Assembly: GCA_965220825.1 (NCBI GenBank)
Contig: OZ244839.1
Span: forward strand, 496,001-560,000
DNA length: 64,000 nucleotides
DNA from: G965220825 sp965220825
Lineage (GTDB): Bacteria; Pseudomonadota; Alphaproteobacteria; UBA828
Direction: 5' to 3'
Notes under the pieces: model-generated
What the model saw: the letters and a program-made list of their open reading frames with translations, nothing else
Databases searched by the model: none
What the model was told of the DNA's origin: nothing
Program-made: the position numbers and the translations under genes
Shown: positions 40,668 to 50,020 of the stretch, one piece after another
How positions within the stretch are numbered: the stretch's first letter is position 1
How the letters are laid out: the number at the start of each line of letters is the position of its first letter

Positions 40668-41372
40668 ATGGCCGAGCGCATGATCGACCTGACGTTGACA
40701 CTCACCGACAACATGCCGGCGCACAAGCTTTTCCAGCGTCCGGTGATCGTGCCGCACTACACGCACGCCCAGACCCGCGAGCAGTTCGTGCTGGGTACGG
40801 AGGACGACCGGCTTTCCTTCGCCACCACCTATATGGGCATGATCGACCATATCGGCACCCATGTGGATGCGTTCTACCACGTGAATCCCGAGGGCGCGCC
40901 GGTGGACCAGATGCCGCTCGACATGTTCATGGGCAAGGCGGTCTGCTGGGACCTCACCCACATTCCGGATCTCGGCGATATCGACGTCGCCGACTTCGAG
41001 GAAGCGGAGGAGAAGGGCGGCGTCAGGGTGGACGGCCATATCGTGCTGCTCAACACCGGCCTCCACAACCGCCACTACCCGGACGTGAAGTCGGTGTGGA
41101 GCAACCCGGGCATCACCGCGGCGGCCACCCACTGGCTCGCCGACCGCGGCTCCAAGCTGCACGGCGTGGAGGGGCCGTCGACCGACAAGCCCTCCGACAA
41201 CCTCTTCCCGAACCACCGGGTCTGCCGCGACCGTGGCATCGCTCATTACGAGTGGCTGATCAATCTCGAGGAGCTTGTGGGCAAGGGCGAGTTCATGTTC
41301 TACGGCCCGCCCATAAAGATCGGCAACGGCAGCGGCGCGCCGGTACGGGCCTGGGCCATCGTCGACGACTGA
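40668..41372 (+). CDS. cyclase-family metal-dependent hydrolase (kynurenine formamidase-like)
   Basis: A 234-aa hydrolase of the cyclase family (PF04199 type). The metal motif is His61-x3-His65-x-Asp67-x3-His71 (DHIGTHVDAFYHV), and the ending IGNGSGAPVRAWAIVD is the family's C-terminal signature. Members hydrolyse N-formylkynurenine or cyclic imides and amides, or isatin (isatin hydrolase). AAAGGGAG precedes the ATG. The downstream CobW-type metal chaperone (36-bp gap) may help to load its metal. A decayed fragment of a second gene of this family is at 18817-18951. Confidence 0.88.
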   Translation: MAERMIDLTLTLTDNMPAHKLFQRPVIVPHYTHAQTREQFVLGTEDDRLSFATTYMGMIDHIGTHVDAFYHVNPEGAPVDQMPLDMFMGKAVCWDLTHIPDLGDIDVADFEEAEEKGGVRVDGHIVLLNTGLHNRHYPDVKSVWSNPGITAAATHWLADRGSKLHGVEGPSTDKPSDNLFPNHRVCRDRGIAHYEWLINLEELVGKGEFMFYGPPIKIGNGSGAPVRAWAIVDD

Positions 41373-41408
41373 GCCGGCGGCGGCCTCTCCCCGCTGGACG
41401 GAGGAGCG

Positions 41409-42473
41409 GTGACGCGAATCGATTCCAGGACGGTCGACGAGCGGATACCCATCACGCTGCTCACGGGCTTTCTCGGCGCCGGCAAGACGACGCTGGTGAA
41501 CCGCCTTCTCACGGCGCCCGGTGCCGGCAGGATCGCCGTCATCGTCAACGAATTCGGCGAGATCGGCATCGACGGCGACCTCATCGCCCGTGCGGGCGAG
41601 GACATGCTGGAACTCACGAACGGCTGCATTTGCTGCGCAGCGCAGGGCGACCTGATGGAAGGGCTCAACAAGCTCTTTCTGCGCAAGGTCGGCTTGGCGG
41701 AGCCGGTGGTGGACTTCGACAAGATCGTGATCGAGACCACGGGCATCGCCGATCCGTCCCCGCTGGCGCGGCTTTTCTACACCGACATGAAGCTGGACCT
41801 CACCTTTCGTCTTGACGCAGTGCTGACGGTGGTGGACCTCAAGCATGTGACGCGCCAGCTCGCGAACTCGCCCCAGGCGAAAAAACAGATCGCCATCGCC
41901 GACAAGCTGATCTTCAACAAGCGCGACCTGGTGGATGACGCGGCGTTCGCCGAAGCGGTGTCGGCGGTCGAGCGGCTCAATCCCTTCTCCGTCAAGGAAG
42001 TCACCAGCCGCGGCAACCTTCCCGTGGAGCGCCTGCTTGATCTGGACCTCTTCGAGCCGAAACGGCGGGACGATATGGTGGGGGCGTGGATCGGGGCGGA
42101 CAAGCCGGCGGACGCCGGTTCCGACCATGTGCACGAAGAGGACGTAAGCGCGGTCTGCCTGCGCGCATGCGAGCCTATGGAATGGAACGCCCTGCTGCGC
42201 TTCTTCCTCGAGCTTACCCAAGAGAAGGGTGAGGATCTCTACCGGGTGAAGGGCATGGTCCATTTTCAGAACGTGGAGAAACCGGTGATTCTCCAAGGCG
42301 TGCAGGCGACCTTCAGCCCGCCGACCTATGCGGAGGAATGGCCCGGTGGCGCGGTCGAGACGCGGATCGTCGTGATCGGCCGCGGCCTGGACAAGGCCGA
42401 TATCGAAGCCCGCTTTCGGGCCTGCATTGCGCGCCCCGAAACCGAACTGGATCGCAGCCTCGGCGCGATCTGA
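41409..42473 (+). CDS. CobW/COG0523-family GTPase, probable metal chaperone
   Basis: A 354-aa G3E GTPase. The P-loop is at residues 20-27 (GFLGAGKT) and the metal-binding CICC motif is at 73-76 (LTNGCICCAAQGD). The GTPase lid/Walker B segments are IVIETTGIADPSPL and KLIFNKRDLVDD, and there is a typical CobW C-terminal domain (VHFQNVEKPVILQGVQATF). COG0523 proteins deliver Zn or other metals to client enzymes. It is adjacent to the metal-dependent cyclase (36-bp gap), the likely client. The start is GTG at 41409 with GGAGGAG. Confidence 0.9.
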   Translation: MTRIDSRTVDERIPITLLTGFLGAGKTTLVNRLLTAPGAGRIAVIVNEFGEIGIDGDLIARAGEDMLELTNGCICCAAQGDLMEGLNKLFLRKVGLAEPVVDFDKIVIETTGIADPSPLARLFYTDMKLDLTFRLDAVLTVVDLKHVTRQLANSPQAKKQIAIADKLIFNKRDLVDDAAFAEAVSAVERLNPFSVKEVTSRGNLPVERLLDLDLFEPKRRDDMVGAWIGADKPADAGSDHVHEEDVSAVCLRACEPMEWNALLRFFLELTQEKGEDLYRVKGMVHFQNVEKPVILQGVQATFSPPTYAEEWPGGAVETRIVVIGRGLDKADIEARFRACIARPETELDRSLGAI

Positions 42474-42874
42474 CCGGCTGCCGACGGCGGTGGGGGAAGC
42501 GCCGCGGGGAAGAGAAGAGACGTATCCTCCACGGATCACACATTTGTCTGGTGCGCGGGTCTCCAGGCCCGCATGCTTTTGTTTTTCCGAACAGAAGAAA
42601 AATGCGGGCCTGGAGACCCGTGCACCGAAAAAAGTGCCGCACCCCTGAAAGCGACGGAAGCCCCCGCCGTCTATTTCGTCCCGAACCAGGCCATCTGCTT
42701 GCGCCGTCCGCTGCACTTTGTTACCTCTGCTGCCGTTCCGGTTGCGTGCGGCGCCCATGTTCCAGGCCGATGGAGGTGTGCTGGGCGGCGGGGTCACACC
42801 CTTGATTCCGCTCCGGGCCGATTCGCAACATGCCGTGCGTGCTGTCGTGCGGCGGCCGCCACGGAGTCCGCAGC
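42474..42874. other. Intergenic region carrying a hairpin element
   Basis: Holds the hairpin repeat at 42550-42626. The rest shows no gene or other clear feature; bases 42700-42874 should include the amidase promoter. Confidence 0.4.
42550..42626. repeat. Dispersed hairpin element, copy A (MITE/REP-like)
   Basis: The arms 42550-42574 and 42602-42626 are 25 bp each and match at 24 of 25 positions; the core is GGTGCGCGGGTCTCCAGG. The loop of 27 bp is rich in T then A. The same arms and a clearly related loop, in the opposite orientation, occur at 59619-59694, and a single arm occurs at 35095-35110. Shared loop sequence shows common descent rather than chance hairpins. Confidence 0.8.
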
Positions 42875-44269
42875 ATGAGCTTCGCCTACGAGACCGCGCT
42901 CGGCCTGAGAAGCCGGATTGCGTCCGGTGCGCTGTCGCCAGTCGAACTCGTCCAGGATGCGCTTGAACGGCAAGAGGCTCTCGAACCGCGGATCAACGCG
43001 TTCGTCACGCGGACGCCCGAGCAGGCGCTCGCCGCTGCGCGCGAGGCGGAAACGGCGGTGCGCGAGGGCCGGGCCGGTGCGATCTGCGGCCTTCCCGTCT
43101 CGGTAAAGGACCTGGTCGCCATGGCGGGCGCGCCCTGGACGTTCGGCTCCAGGCCGTTCGCGGACAATGTCGTCGATTTCGACGCGCCCTCGGTGGAACG
43201 CCTGAGGGCGGCGGGCGGCTGCATCCTTGGCAAGACCACCACCAGCGAGTTCGGCTGCAAGGCGGTGTGCGACAGTCCGCTCTCCGGCATCACCCGCAAC
43301 CCGTGGGACCCGACCAGGACTCCGGGCGGCTCCAGCGGCGGGGCGGCGGCGAGCGTTGCCGCCGGACTCACACCCTTCGCGCTGGGGACGGACGGCGGCG
43401 GCTCCGTGCGCATTCCGTCGGCGCTCTGCGGGCTGTTCGGCATCAAGGCGCAGTTTGGCCGCGTACCGGTCTTTCCGGCGTCCGCCGCACCCACGCTCTC
43501 CCATGTGGGCGCCATGGCGCGGACGGTACGGGATGCCGCGCTTCTCCTCGGCGTCATGGCGGGCTTCGATTCGCGTGACGCCTTCGGCGTATCGGAGCCT
43601 GTGCCGGATTTCCTCGCCGCGTGCGATACGGGCGCCGAAGGTCTGCGCATCGCCTGGAGCCCGACACTGGGCTATGCGCGGCCGGACAAGGAAGTCGTCG
43701 ACATCTGCGAAGCCGCCACGCGGCGCTTCGAGGCGCTCGGCTGTATCGTGGAGCCTGTGGAGGATGTGTTCGACTCCGATCCTGTCGATCTCTGGATGGC
43801 GGAGTTCTACGGCGGTATCGGCACGAAGCTGAGCCGCCTGATCCGGGAGCGCCCGGGTGATCTCGATCCCGATGTGGCGGAGACGCTCGGCGGTGGGCTC
43901 GACGGGTCGATCGCCGATTTCTTCACTTCGCTCTTCGAGCGCTACGACTTTCGCGAGACCGCGCGCCGGTACTTCGAGCGCTACGACCTGCTGCTTTCGC
44001 CGACGCTCCCCTGCGCCGCCTTCGACGTGGGGCGGAACACGCCGCCCGGCCATGAGGACCGCAATATCGTTTCCTGGGTCTACTACACCTACCCGTTCAA
44101 CCTGACGGGACAGCCCGCCGCCTCCATTCCCGCGGGCTTCACTGCGGAAGGCCTTCCGGTCGGCCTCCAGATGGTCGCGGCGATCAACCGGGAGGTGGAC
44201 ATTTTCCGCGCCGCCGCAGCCTTCGAGGAAGCGGCGCCCTGGGCGGCGAGGCGGCCGCCGGCGGGCTGA
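42875..44269 (+). CDS. amidase (amidase-signature family)
   Basis: A 464-aa amidase-signature hydrolase. The Ser-Ser-Lys triad is present: Lys78 (PVSVKDLVAM), a Ser pair at 153-154 (TPGGSSGGAAAS) and the nucleophile Ser177 (GTDGGGSVRIP). The C-terminal GQPAASIPAGFTAEGLPVGL is also typical. The ATG at 42875 has GGAG upstream and is preferred over an upstream ATG. It hydrolyses a carboxamide. The FAD monooxygenase begins 3 bp after its stop, so the two form an operon; a hydroxylated N-heterocycle amide is a plausible substrate. Confidence 0.92.
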   Translation: MSFAYETALGLRSRIASGALSPVELVQDALERQEALEPRINAFVTRTPEQALAAAREAETAVREGRAGAICGLPVSVKDLVAMAGAPWTFGSRPFADNVVDFDAPSVERLRAAGGCILGKTTTSEFGCKAVCDSPLSGITRNPWDPTRTPGGSSGGAAASVAAGLTPFALGTDGGGSVRIPSALCGLFGIKAQFGRVPVFPASAAPTLSHVGAMARTVRDAALLLGVMAGFDSRDAFGVSEPVPDFLAACDTGAEGLRIAWSPTLGYARPDKEVVDICEAATRRFEALGCIVEPVEDVFDSDPVDLWMAEFYGGIGTKLSRLIRERPGDLDPDVAETLGGGLDGSIADFFTSLFERYDFRETARRYFERYDLLLSPTLPCAAFDVGRNTPPGHEDRNIVSWVYYTYPFNLTGQPAASIPAGFTAEGLPVGLQMVAAINREVDIFRAAAAFEEAAPWAARRPPAG

Positions 44270-44272
44270 GCA

Positions 44273-45556
44273 GTGGCGCGCCCGGTGGAGGGCTTGCGGA
44301 TCGCCATCGTCGGCGGCTCGCTGGGCGGGCTGCTGGCGGCCAACCTGCTGCATCGGCTGGGCTGCGACGTCACGGTGCATGAGCGGGTCGCCGAGGGGAT
44401 GGCCGGGCGCGGGGTGGGTATCGCCACCCACCCGGAGCTCTTCGGCGCGTTCCAGCGGATCGGCCTTCCCGTCGGAGATGGGGCGGCGCTCGGCGTACCG
44501 GTGGCCGGGCGCGTGGTGTTCGACCTCGACGGTTCGGTCCTGGGCCGCCACCGCCTGCCCCAGGTCATGGCGAGCTGGGGGCACGTCTTCCGCCTGTTGA
44601 AGGACGCGTTTCCGGCGGAACGCTACCTTCGCGGCGCGACCTTCGTGGAGGCGGAGCAGACGGACGGCCGCGTGCGTGCCCGTTTCGCGGACGGTACGCG
44701 CGTGGACGCGGATCTTCTGATCGGTGCCGACGGCGTGCGCTCCGCCGTGCGGGCGCAATATCTCCCGGATGTCGCGCCCCACTATGCGGGCTATTGCGCA
44801 TGGCGTGGCGTTGCGCCCGAGCGGCAGGTTCCCCAGGCTGTCCACCGGGATATTTTCGGCTGGATGGGCTTCTGCCTGCCGCCGGGCGAGCACATGGTGG
44901 GCTATGCGGTCGCCGGCGAGGGCGACGACCTCAGGTCCGGCCGCCGGCGTTACAATTTCGTCTGGTACCGCAATGCGGACGAAGACGAGTTCAGGCGGAT
45001 GCACACCGACGAGACCGGCCGTTACCACGGAGACGGGATCCCACCCGCACTGATCGATCGTTCGGTGATTGCGGACCTTCGCGAGGCGGCCAGGCAACGG
45101 CTCGCACCCCAGTTCAACGCGCTGGTGGACTTGATGGAGACGCCTTTCTTCCAATCCATCGCCGATCTCGAGAGCCCCCGCATGGCGTTCGGCCGTGTGG
45201 TCCTGTTGGGCGATGCGGCGTTCGTCGCCCGGCCCCATGGCGGGATGGGGGTGACGAAGGCGGCCGGCGACGCGGTAGCGCTTGCGGACGCGCTGGCGGC
45301 CCACGCCGAGGATCTGGACCGGGCGCTCGCGGTGTATGAGGCGGAGCGTTTGCGCTACGGGCGGCTCCTGGTGCGCCATTCCCGCGACCTCGGCAGCCAG
45401 ATGAAGCGGCGGTTCTCTTCCGCTGAAGAGCGTGCCGCCGCCGAGCGCCACCGACGGCCGGACGTTCTGATGCGGGAAATCTCGCTTCCGCCGACGCTAC
45501 CGCCACCGTCCGGCGGCAGTGTGCGGCGGCGGGCGGTGGGCGGTAGCGGCGAATGA
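44273..45556 (+). CDS. FAD-dependent monooxygenase (2,6-dihydroxypyridine hydroxylase-like)
   Basis: A 427-aa class A flavoprotein hydroxylase. The N-terminal dinucleotide fold is RIAIVGGSLGGLLAANLLHRLG, followed by LLIGADGVRSAVR (DG motif) and the second FAD motif VVLLGDAAFVARPHGGMGVT. The LPQVMASW and CAWRGVAPERQV segments resemble 2,6-dihydroxypyridine 3-monooxygenase. It starts with GTG at 44273, right after the amidase stop, and its own stop overlaps the RND gene start by 4 bp (ATGA). The Pro/Gly-rich last 20 residues look like an extension. The substrate is inferred from family resemblance only. Confidence 0.88.
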   Translation: MARPVEGLRIAIVGGSLGGLLAANLLHRLGCDVTVHERVAEGMAGRGVGIATHPELFGAFQRIGLPVGDGAALGVPVAGRVVFDLDGSVLGRHRLPQVMASWGHVFRLLKDAFPAERYLRGATFVEAEQTDGRVRARFADGTRVDADLLIGADGVRSAVRAQYLPDVAPHYAGYCAWRGVAPERQVPQAVHRDIFGWMGFCLPPGEHMVGYAVAGEGDDLRSGRRRYNFVWYRNADEDEFRRMHTDETGRYHGDGIPPALIDRSVIADLREAARQRLAPQFNALVDLMETPFFQSIADLESPRMAFGRVVLLGDAAFVARPHGGMGVTKAAGDAVALADALAAHAEDLDRALAVYEAERLRYGRLLVRHSRDLGSQMKRRFSSAEERAAAERHRRPDVLMREISLPPTLPPPSGGSVRRRAVGGSGE

Positions 45557-48500
45557 ACCTCATCAGGCTCGCCATAAACCGCCCCATCGCGGTCGTCGCG
45601 GCCGTGCTGATGATCGTGATGTTCGGCTTTATCGCGCTCCAGACGATTCCCATCCAGCTTACGCCGGACGTGCGCAAGCCCGTGCTGAGCATCGAGACGG
45701 CCTGGCCCGGTGCCGCACCCGCCGAAGTGGAGCGCGAAATCGTCACCCGGCAGGAGGACGTGCTCAAGGGGCTGGAAGGACTCTCCCGAATGGTGAGCCG
45801 CGCCAACGACAGCCAGGGTGAGGTCGAGCTCGAGTTCGCCATCGGCACCGACATGGATCGGGCGCTGGTTCTCGTGGCCAACAGGCTGGACCGCGTGTCC
45901 GAACGGCCGAGCGACTCTCTCGAGCCCACCATCGAGACGGCCGGCGCCGAGAATCAACCCATCGCCTGGTTCATTCTGACCCGCCAACCCGGCAACGATC
46001 GGGAGATCCACACCTACGGAGACTTCGCGGAAGACGTTATTCGCGAGCGCCTGGAGCGTGTGCCCGGCGTGGCGCGCGTCAATATCTACGGCGGCTCGGA
46101 GCGGGAGCTCCGCATCACCGTCGATCCCGGCGAGATGGCGCGCTACGGCATTACCGTCTCCGAGATCGTGAACGCGTTGAGGCGATCGAACACCTCGGTC
46201 TCCGCGGGCAATGTGGACGAGGGGAAGCGCCGCTACGTGGTGCGGACCGACGGCGAGTTGAACACCCCGGAACGGGTCGGGAGCGTGGTGCTGCGTTCCG
46301 CGCGCGACGACGTCTCGGGCCGGCTGGGCCGGGTGACGCTCGGCGACATCGCGGAGATCGGCTTCCGTTACAAGGAGCCGGTCGCTCGCATCAGGCAGCT
46401 CGGCGAGCCTGCGCTTGCGGTCAATACGGTGCGCGAGACCGGTGCCAATGTGATCGAGACCATGGCCGGCGTGAAGGAGGTGGTGAGCGAACTCAACCGG
46501 AGCGCGATTCCCGACGCGGGGCTGGTCTTCGAGCAGGTCTATGACGAGACGGTCTATATCGATTCCGCCATAGAGCTCGTACAGCAGAATATTTATGTGG
46601 GTGGTGCGCTGGCCGCCTTCATCCTTCTGCTCTTCCTGCGGTCCTTCGGGGCGACGCTGATCATCTCGATCGCCATCCCGGTCTCGGTCGTGGGCTCCTT
46701 CGTCGCCATGGCTCTGCTCGGGCGTTCCATCAATGTCATTTCGCTGGCGGGCTTCGCCTTTGCTGTCGGCATGGTGGTCGATGCGGCGATTGTCGTGCTG
46801 GAGAACATCTACCGGCTGCGCCAGAAGGGATATGGGCGGCTGGAGGCCGCCTATTTCGGCGCCAGAGAGGTCTGGGGCGCAATCTTCGTTTCGGCGGCGA
46901 CCACGGTGCTGGTCTTTGTTCCCATCCTGGTCATGGAACTCGAGGCCGGGCAGCTCTTCCGCGACATTGCGGTCGCGATCTCGGTTTCGGTGATTCTTTC
47001 GCTGATCGTCTCCTGCACCGTGATTCCCTCGCTCGCCGGCCGGATTCTGGGTCGGCGGAGCAGGGGCGGCGGGGACGGGGCGGAGGGCGCGTCCGAGTTC
47101 GAGGCCGCGCCCTACAGGCTGCGCCTGGCGCCGATAGACTATCCGGCGAGGCTCTTCGTCGCCGGGGTCGTGGGCTTCACCGCCTGGATCGTGCGCCGGC
47201 GGATCAGGGCTGGAGCAGTCGCGCTGGTGCTGTGTGGCGGGGCGGTCTACGTGTCGTGGCTACTGTTGCCCCAGCTCGACTATCTGCCGACCGGAAACCG
47301 CAACCTCGTCTTCGGCATCATGTTGCCGCCGCCCGGCTACAATCTGGAGACGACCACCGGCATCGCCGAAACGGTGGAGGGGGCGGTTCGTCCCTACTGG
47401 GCGTCGGAAACCGGGCCGGTCTCCGAGCCCGGACAGCCGCCCAAGATGGAGCGCTTCTTCTTCGTCACATTCCGCAACCAGGCCTTCCTCGGCGCCGTGG
47501 CCGTCGATCCCGACCGTGCCGGCGAGCTGATCGCGCCCATTACGAGGCCCATGTTCATGGAACCCGGTACCTTCGGTTTCGTGAGCCAGGCGTCGTTGTT
47601 CGGCCGCGGTATCGGAGGCGGTCGGAAGATCGACATCGATATTTCCGGCCCGGATCTCGAGGCCGTGCTCGGCGTCGCGCTCCAGGCAACAGGTCTGGTG
47701 GCGAGAGTGCTGCCGTTCGACAAGGGAAACCAGTTCCGCCCCAAGCCGGGGCTGGAGCTCGGTGCGCCGGAGGTCCGGCTGTTCCCCGATCCGGTCCGGC
47801 TCAGCGACAACGGGGTTTCGGTGATCGACCTGGGCTCGACCGTGGACGCCTATAACGACGGCATGAAGGTGGACGAGGTGGCCATCGGCGCGAAGCGGCT
47901 GGATCTGATCCTGGCCGGCCCCGAGACCGACATCGAGCGTACCCAGCTTATCGAAAGCCTACCGGTGGTTACCCGGTCGGGTACCGTTCTTCCGGTGGCC
48001 TCCCTGGCCGACATCGCGGTGACCGCGGGCCCGACGGAGATCCGCCATGTCGAGCTCGAGCGCACGGTGACTCTCGAGGTTCGTCCCGCCGGGGACATCC
48101 CGCTGGAAGGTGCGTTGCTGCAGCTGGAGCAGGATGTGATCGGCGCTCTGGAGGCCCAAGGCCTTCCACCCGACGTGAAGATTCGTCTTTCGGGCACCGC
48201 CGACGATCTGCAAGCGACCTGGGAGGCCATGTCGATCAACTTCGTGGTCGCCATCGTAATCGTCTACCTCATCATGGCGGTGCTCTTCGAGAGCTTCCTC
48301 TATCCCTTCGTGATCATGCTCTCGGTGCCGCTGGCTACCGCCGGCGGCGTTCTCGGACTGGCTGCGGTAAACCGCTATTACTTCCAGCCGTTGGACATGC
48401 TCACCCTGCTCGGTTTCGTCATCCTTGTGGGTATCGTGGTGAACAATGCGATCCTGCTGGTTCACCAGACCCTGGCCCACATCAGAAACGATCTGATGGA

Positions 48501-48792
48501 GGTGTCCGACGCGATCGTCGAAGCGACCCGAAACCGTATCCGGCCCATCTTCATGTCCACGCTCACCAGCGTTTTCGGCATGCTGCCGCTGGTGCTGTTC
48601 CCCGGCGCGGGATCGGAGCTCTATCGAGGCCTCGGCTCGGTGGTGATCGGCGGGCTGACCTTGTCGGCCGTGCTCACCCTGCTGATCGTTCCGCCCCTGC
48701 TGGCGGTGGTTGCCACCCGGCAGCAGCGCCGGCGGAAGATGCTCTCTTCGACGCCGCGGCATCCGACGTCGGATCCCGCGGGTGCTGAGTGA
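45553..48792 (+). CDS. RND-superfamily efflux transporter permease
   Basis: A 1079-aa RND (HAE-type, AcrB-like) inner-membrane pump: a first helix IAVVAAVLMIVMFGFIALQ, large periplasmic loops, then two transmembrane halves with GGALAAFILLLFLRSF, FAVGMVVDAAIVVLENIYR and the repeat GFVILVGIVVNNAILLVHQ. The TM4 proton-relay segment GMVVDAAIVVLEN has the expected Asp. No adaptor (MFP) or outer-membrane channel gene is adjacent, unlike usual RND operons. Coupled to the FAD monooxygenase upstream and to endonuclease V downstream by 4-bp overlaps. Confidence 0.93.
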   Translation: MNLIRLAINRPIAVVAAVLMIVMFGFIALQTIPIQLTPDVRKPVLSIETAWPGAAPAEVEREIVTRQEDVLKGLEGLSRMVSRANDSQGEVELEFAIGTDMDRALVLVANRLDRVSERPSDSLEPTIETAGAENQPIAWFILTRQPGNDREIHTYGDFAEDVIRERLERVPGVARVNIYGGSERELRITVDPGEMARYGITVSEIVNALRRSNTSVSAGNVDEGKRRYVVRTDGELNTPERVGSVVLRSARDDVSGRLGRVTLGDIAEIGFRYKEPVARIRQLGEPALAVNTVRETGANVIETMAGVKEVVSELNRSAIPDAGLVFEQVYDETVYIDSAIELVQQNIYVGGALAAFILLLFLRSFGATLIISIAIPVSVVGSFVAMALLGRSINVISLAGFAFAVGMVVDAAIVVLENIYRLRQKGYGRLEAAYFGAREVWGAIFVSAATTVLVFVPILVMELEAGQLFRDIAVAISVSVILSLIVSCTVIPSLAGRILGRRSRGGGDGAEGASEFEAAPYRLRLAPIDYPARLFVAGVVGFTAWIVRRRIRAGAVALVLCGGAVYVSWLLLPQLDYLPTGNRNLVFGIMLPPPGYNLETTTGIAETVEGAVRPYWASETGPVSEPGQPPKMERFFFVTFRNQAFLGAVAVDPDRAGELIAPITRPMFMEPGTFGFVSQASLFGRGIGGGRKIDIDISGPDLEAVLGVALQATGLVARVLPFDKGNQFRPKPGLELGAPEVRLFPDPVRLSDNGVSVIDLGSTVDAYNDGMKVDEVAIGAKRLDLILAGPETDIERTQLIESLPVVTRSGTVLPVASLADIAVTAGPTEIRHVELERTVTLEVRPAGDIPLEGALLQLEQDVIGALEAQGLPPDVKIRLSGTADDLQATWEAMSINFVVAIVIVYLIMAVLFESFLYPFVIMLSVPLATAGGVLGLAAVNRYYFQPLDMLTLLGFVILVGIVVNNAILLVHQTLAHIRNDLMEVSDAIVEATRNRIRPIFMSTLTSVFGMLPLVLFPGAGSELYRGLGSVVIGGLTLSAVLTLLIVPPLLAVVATRQQRRRKMLSSTPRHPTSDPAGAE

Positions 48793-49496
48793 GCTCCACG
48801 CCTCCGTCGCCTCTTCACGCCTGGGATCTTTCGCCGAAGGAGGCGGTCGCTCTCCAGAAGCGACTCGCGCGCCATATTCGCCGCTCGAACCGCTTGCCGG
48901 GCGGACGCGCGGGAATTCGGCGCATCGGGGGCGTCGATGTGGCGTTCGCCGAAAATGGCCGCGTGACGAGGGCGGCGGCGGTGCTTCTCGCCTGGCCGGG
49001 CCTCGCGCTCGTAGAGCAGGCGGTCGCGGAGCGCCCCACGTCCTTTCCTTACGTGCCGGGCCTGCTTTCCTTCCGCGAGGTGCCCGCGCTCCTGGATGCC
49101 CTCGGGCGCCTTCGGCACCAACCGGATGTCGTTCTCTGCGACGGCCACGGCTATGCGCATCCGCGCCGCTTCGGCCTCGCCTGCCATCTCGGCCTCTGGC
49201 TCGACATTCCGACATTCGGCGTCGCCAAGTCCCGGCTCACGGGCTTCCACGAGGAGCCGGGCACCGCCAAGGGAGAGACCGCGTGGCTATTGGCGAAAGA
49301 CGGCCCGCGCGTCGGCGAGCGCCTGGGCGCCGTGCTGCGCACCCGCGCGGGCGTGAAGCCGGTCTATGTGTCGGTGGGCCACCACATCGCCCTCCGAACG
49401 GCCGTGGCGCTTACGCTCGCCTGTACGACGCGCTACCGCCTGCCCGAGCCTGTCCGCCTTGCCGATCGCCTCTCCAAGGGCCTGACGATCGCATAG
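48789..49496 (+). CDS. nfi: endonuclease V
   Basis: A 235-aa deoxyinosine-3'-endonuclease that nicks DNA near deaminated adenine. The motifs RRIGGVDVAFAENG (first catalytic Asp), TSFPYVPGLLSFREVPALL, DVVLCDGHGYAHPRRFGLA (second Asp) and FGVAKSRLTG with the late YVSVGHHIAL are all present. It starts at a GTG overlapping the RND stop by 4 bp. The link to a transporter operon looks like chance packing of genes rather than a shared role. Confidence 0.94.
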   Translation: MSSTPPSPLHAWDLSPKEAVALQKRLARHIRRSNRLPGGRAGIRRIGGVDVAFAENGRVTRAAAVLLAWPGLALVEQAVAERPTSFPYVPGLLSFREVPALLDALGRLRHQPDVVLCDGHGYAHPRRFGLACHLGLWLDIPTFGVAKSRLTGFHEEPGTAKGETAWLLAKDGPRVGERLGAVLRTRAGVKPVYVSVGHHIALRTAVALTLACTTRYRLPEPVRLADRLSKGLTIA

Positions 49497-49531
49497 TCGC
49501 CTTCGGGAAGGCTCGATTGCCGGTGCCGACG

Positions 49532-49726
49532 CTACGGTCCGTCGGCTTCGTCTTGCGCGGTGTCCGCCGGGGGTGGCAGGTCGTCGTCGAGCGGCATGCC
49601 TTCGGCTTTCGCCCGTTTGCGCAGCTCCGCGCGCTCGGCTTTCTGTCGCGCTCGTTCGGCTTTTTTGGCGGCCTTGTTGCGTTCGCGTTCAAGCCGCGCA
49701 AAACGGTAATTGGGCTTTCGAGCCAT
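49532..49726 (-). CDS. small basic coiled-coil-like conserved protein
   Basis: A 64-aa protein. Residues 1-45 are a strongly charged helix (RLERERNKAAKKAERARQKA), likely an alpha-helix or coiled coil, and the tail is acidic (PLDDDLPPPADTAQDEADGP). The start MARKPNYRFAR is a form I associate with small conserved alphaproteobacterial proteins of unknown function. ATG 49726 has AAAGGA at a good distance, supporting a real gene. A nucleic-acid or ribosome association is only suggested by its charge. Confidence 0.65.
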   Translation of the reverse strand: MARKPNYRFARLERERNKAAKKAERARQKAERAELRKRAKAEGMPLDDDLPPPADTAQDEADGP

Positions 49727-49777
49727 TACGTCCTTTCGGCGCCGGCGCCTCGCCTTGACGCGCCGGCCGATGGATGT

Positions 49778-49802
49778 GCCGTCCGACGCAAGGCCGGACG
49801 GC
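49778..49802. terminator. hairpin downstream of the cold-shock gene
   Basis: A perfect 8-bp stem GCCGTCCG / CGGACGGC with a 9-base loop lies 9 bp beyond the stop of the minus-strand cold-shock gene. No strong U-run follows, so it may terminate or protect the mRNA end. Confidence 0.5.
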
Positions 49803-49810
49803 GTACAGGT

Positions 49811-50020
49811 CTAGTCGAGGAGAACCAGGTTCTCGGCCGATGACCGGCCGTTCCGGCCCGGCGTCAGCTCGTATTCCACTTTCTGGCCTTCCCTGAGACC
49901 GGTCAGGCCCGCGCGCTCCACCGCGGAGATGTGGACGAACGCGTCCTTGGAACCGTCACTCGGCTGGATAAAACCGTAGCCCTTGACAGCATTGAACCAT
50001 TTCACCGTTCCAGTAGCCAT
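49811..50020 (-). CDS. cold-shock domain protein
   Basis: A 69-aa CspA-type RNA chaperone: GTVKWFNAVKGYGFIQPSDG (RNP1 KGYGFI), DAFVHISAVERAG (RNP2 FVHIS) and a terminal SAENLVLLD. Length and motifs are standard. ATG 50020 is preceded by AAAGGAG. The 208-bp region upstream (to 50228) has no gene and probably carries promoter and leader; the heparinase gene ends there on the same strand. Confidence 0.95.
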   Translation of the reverse strand: MATGTVKWFNAVKGYGFIQPSDGSKDAFVHISAVERAGLTGLREGQKVEYELTPGRNGRSSAENLVLLD

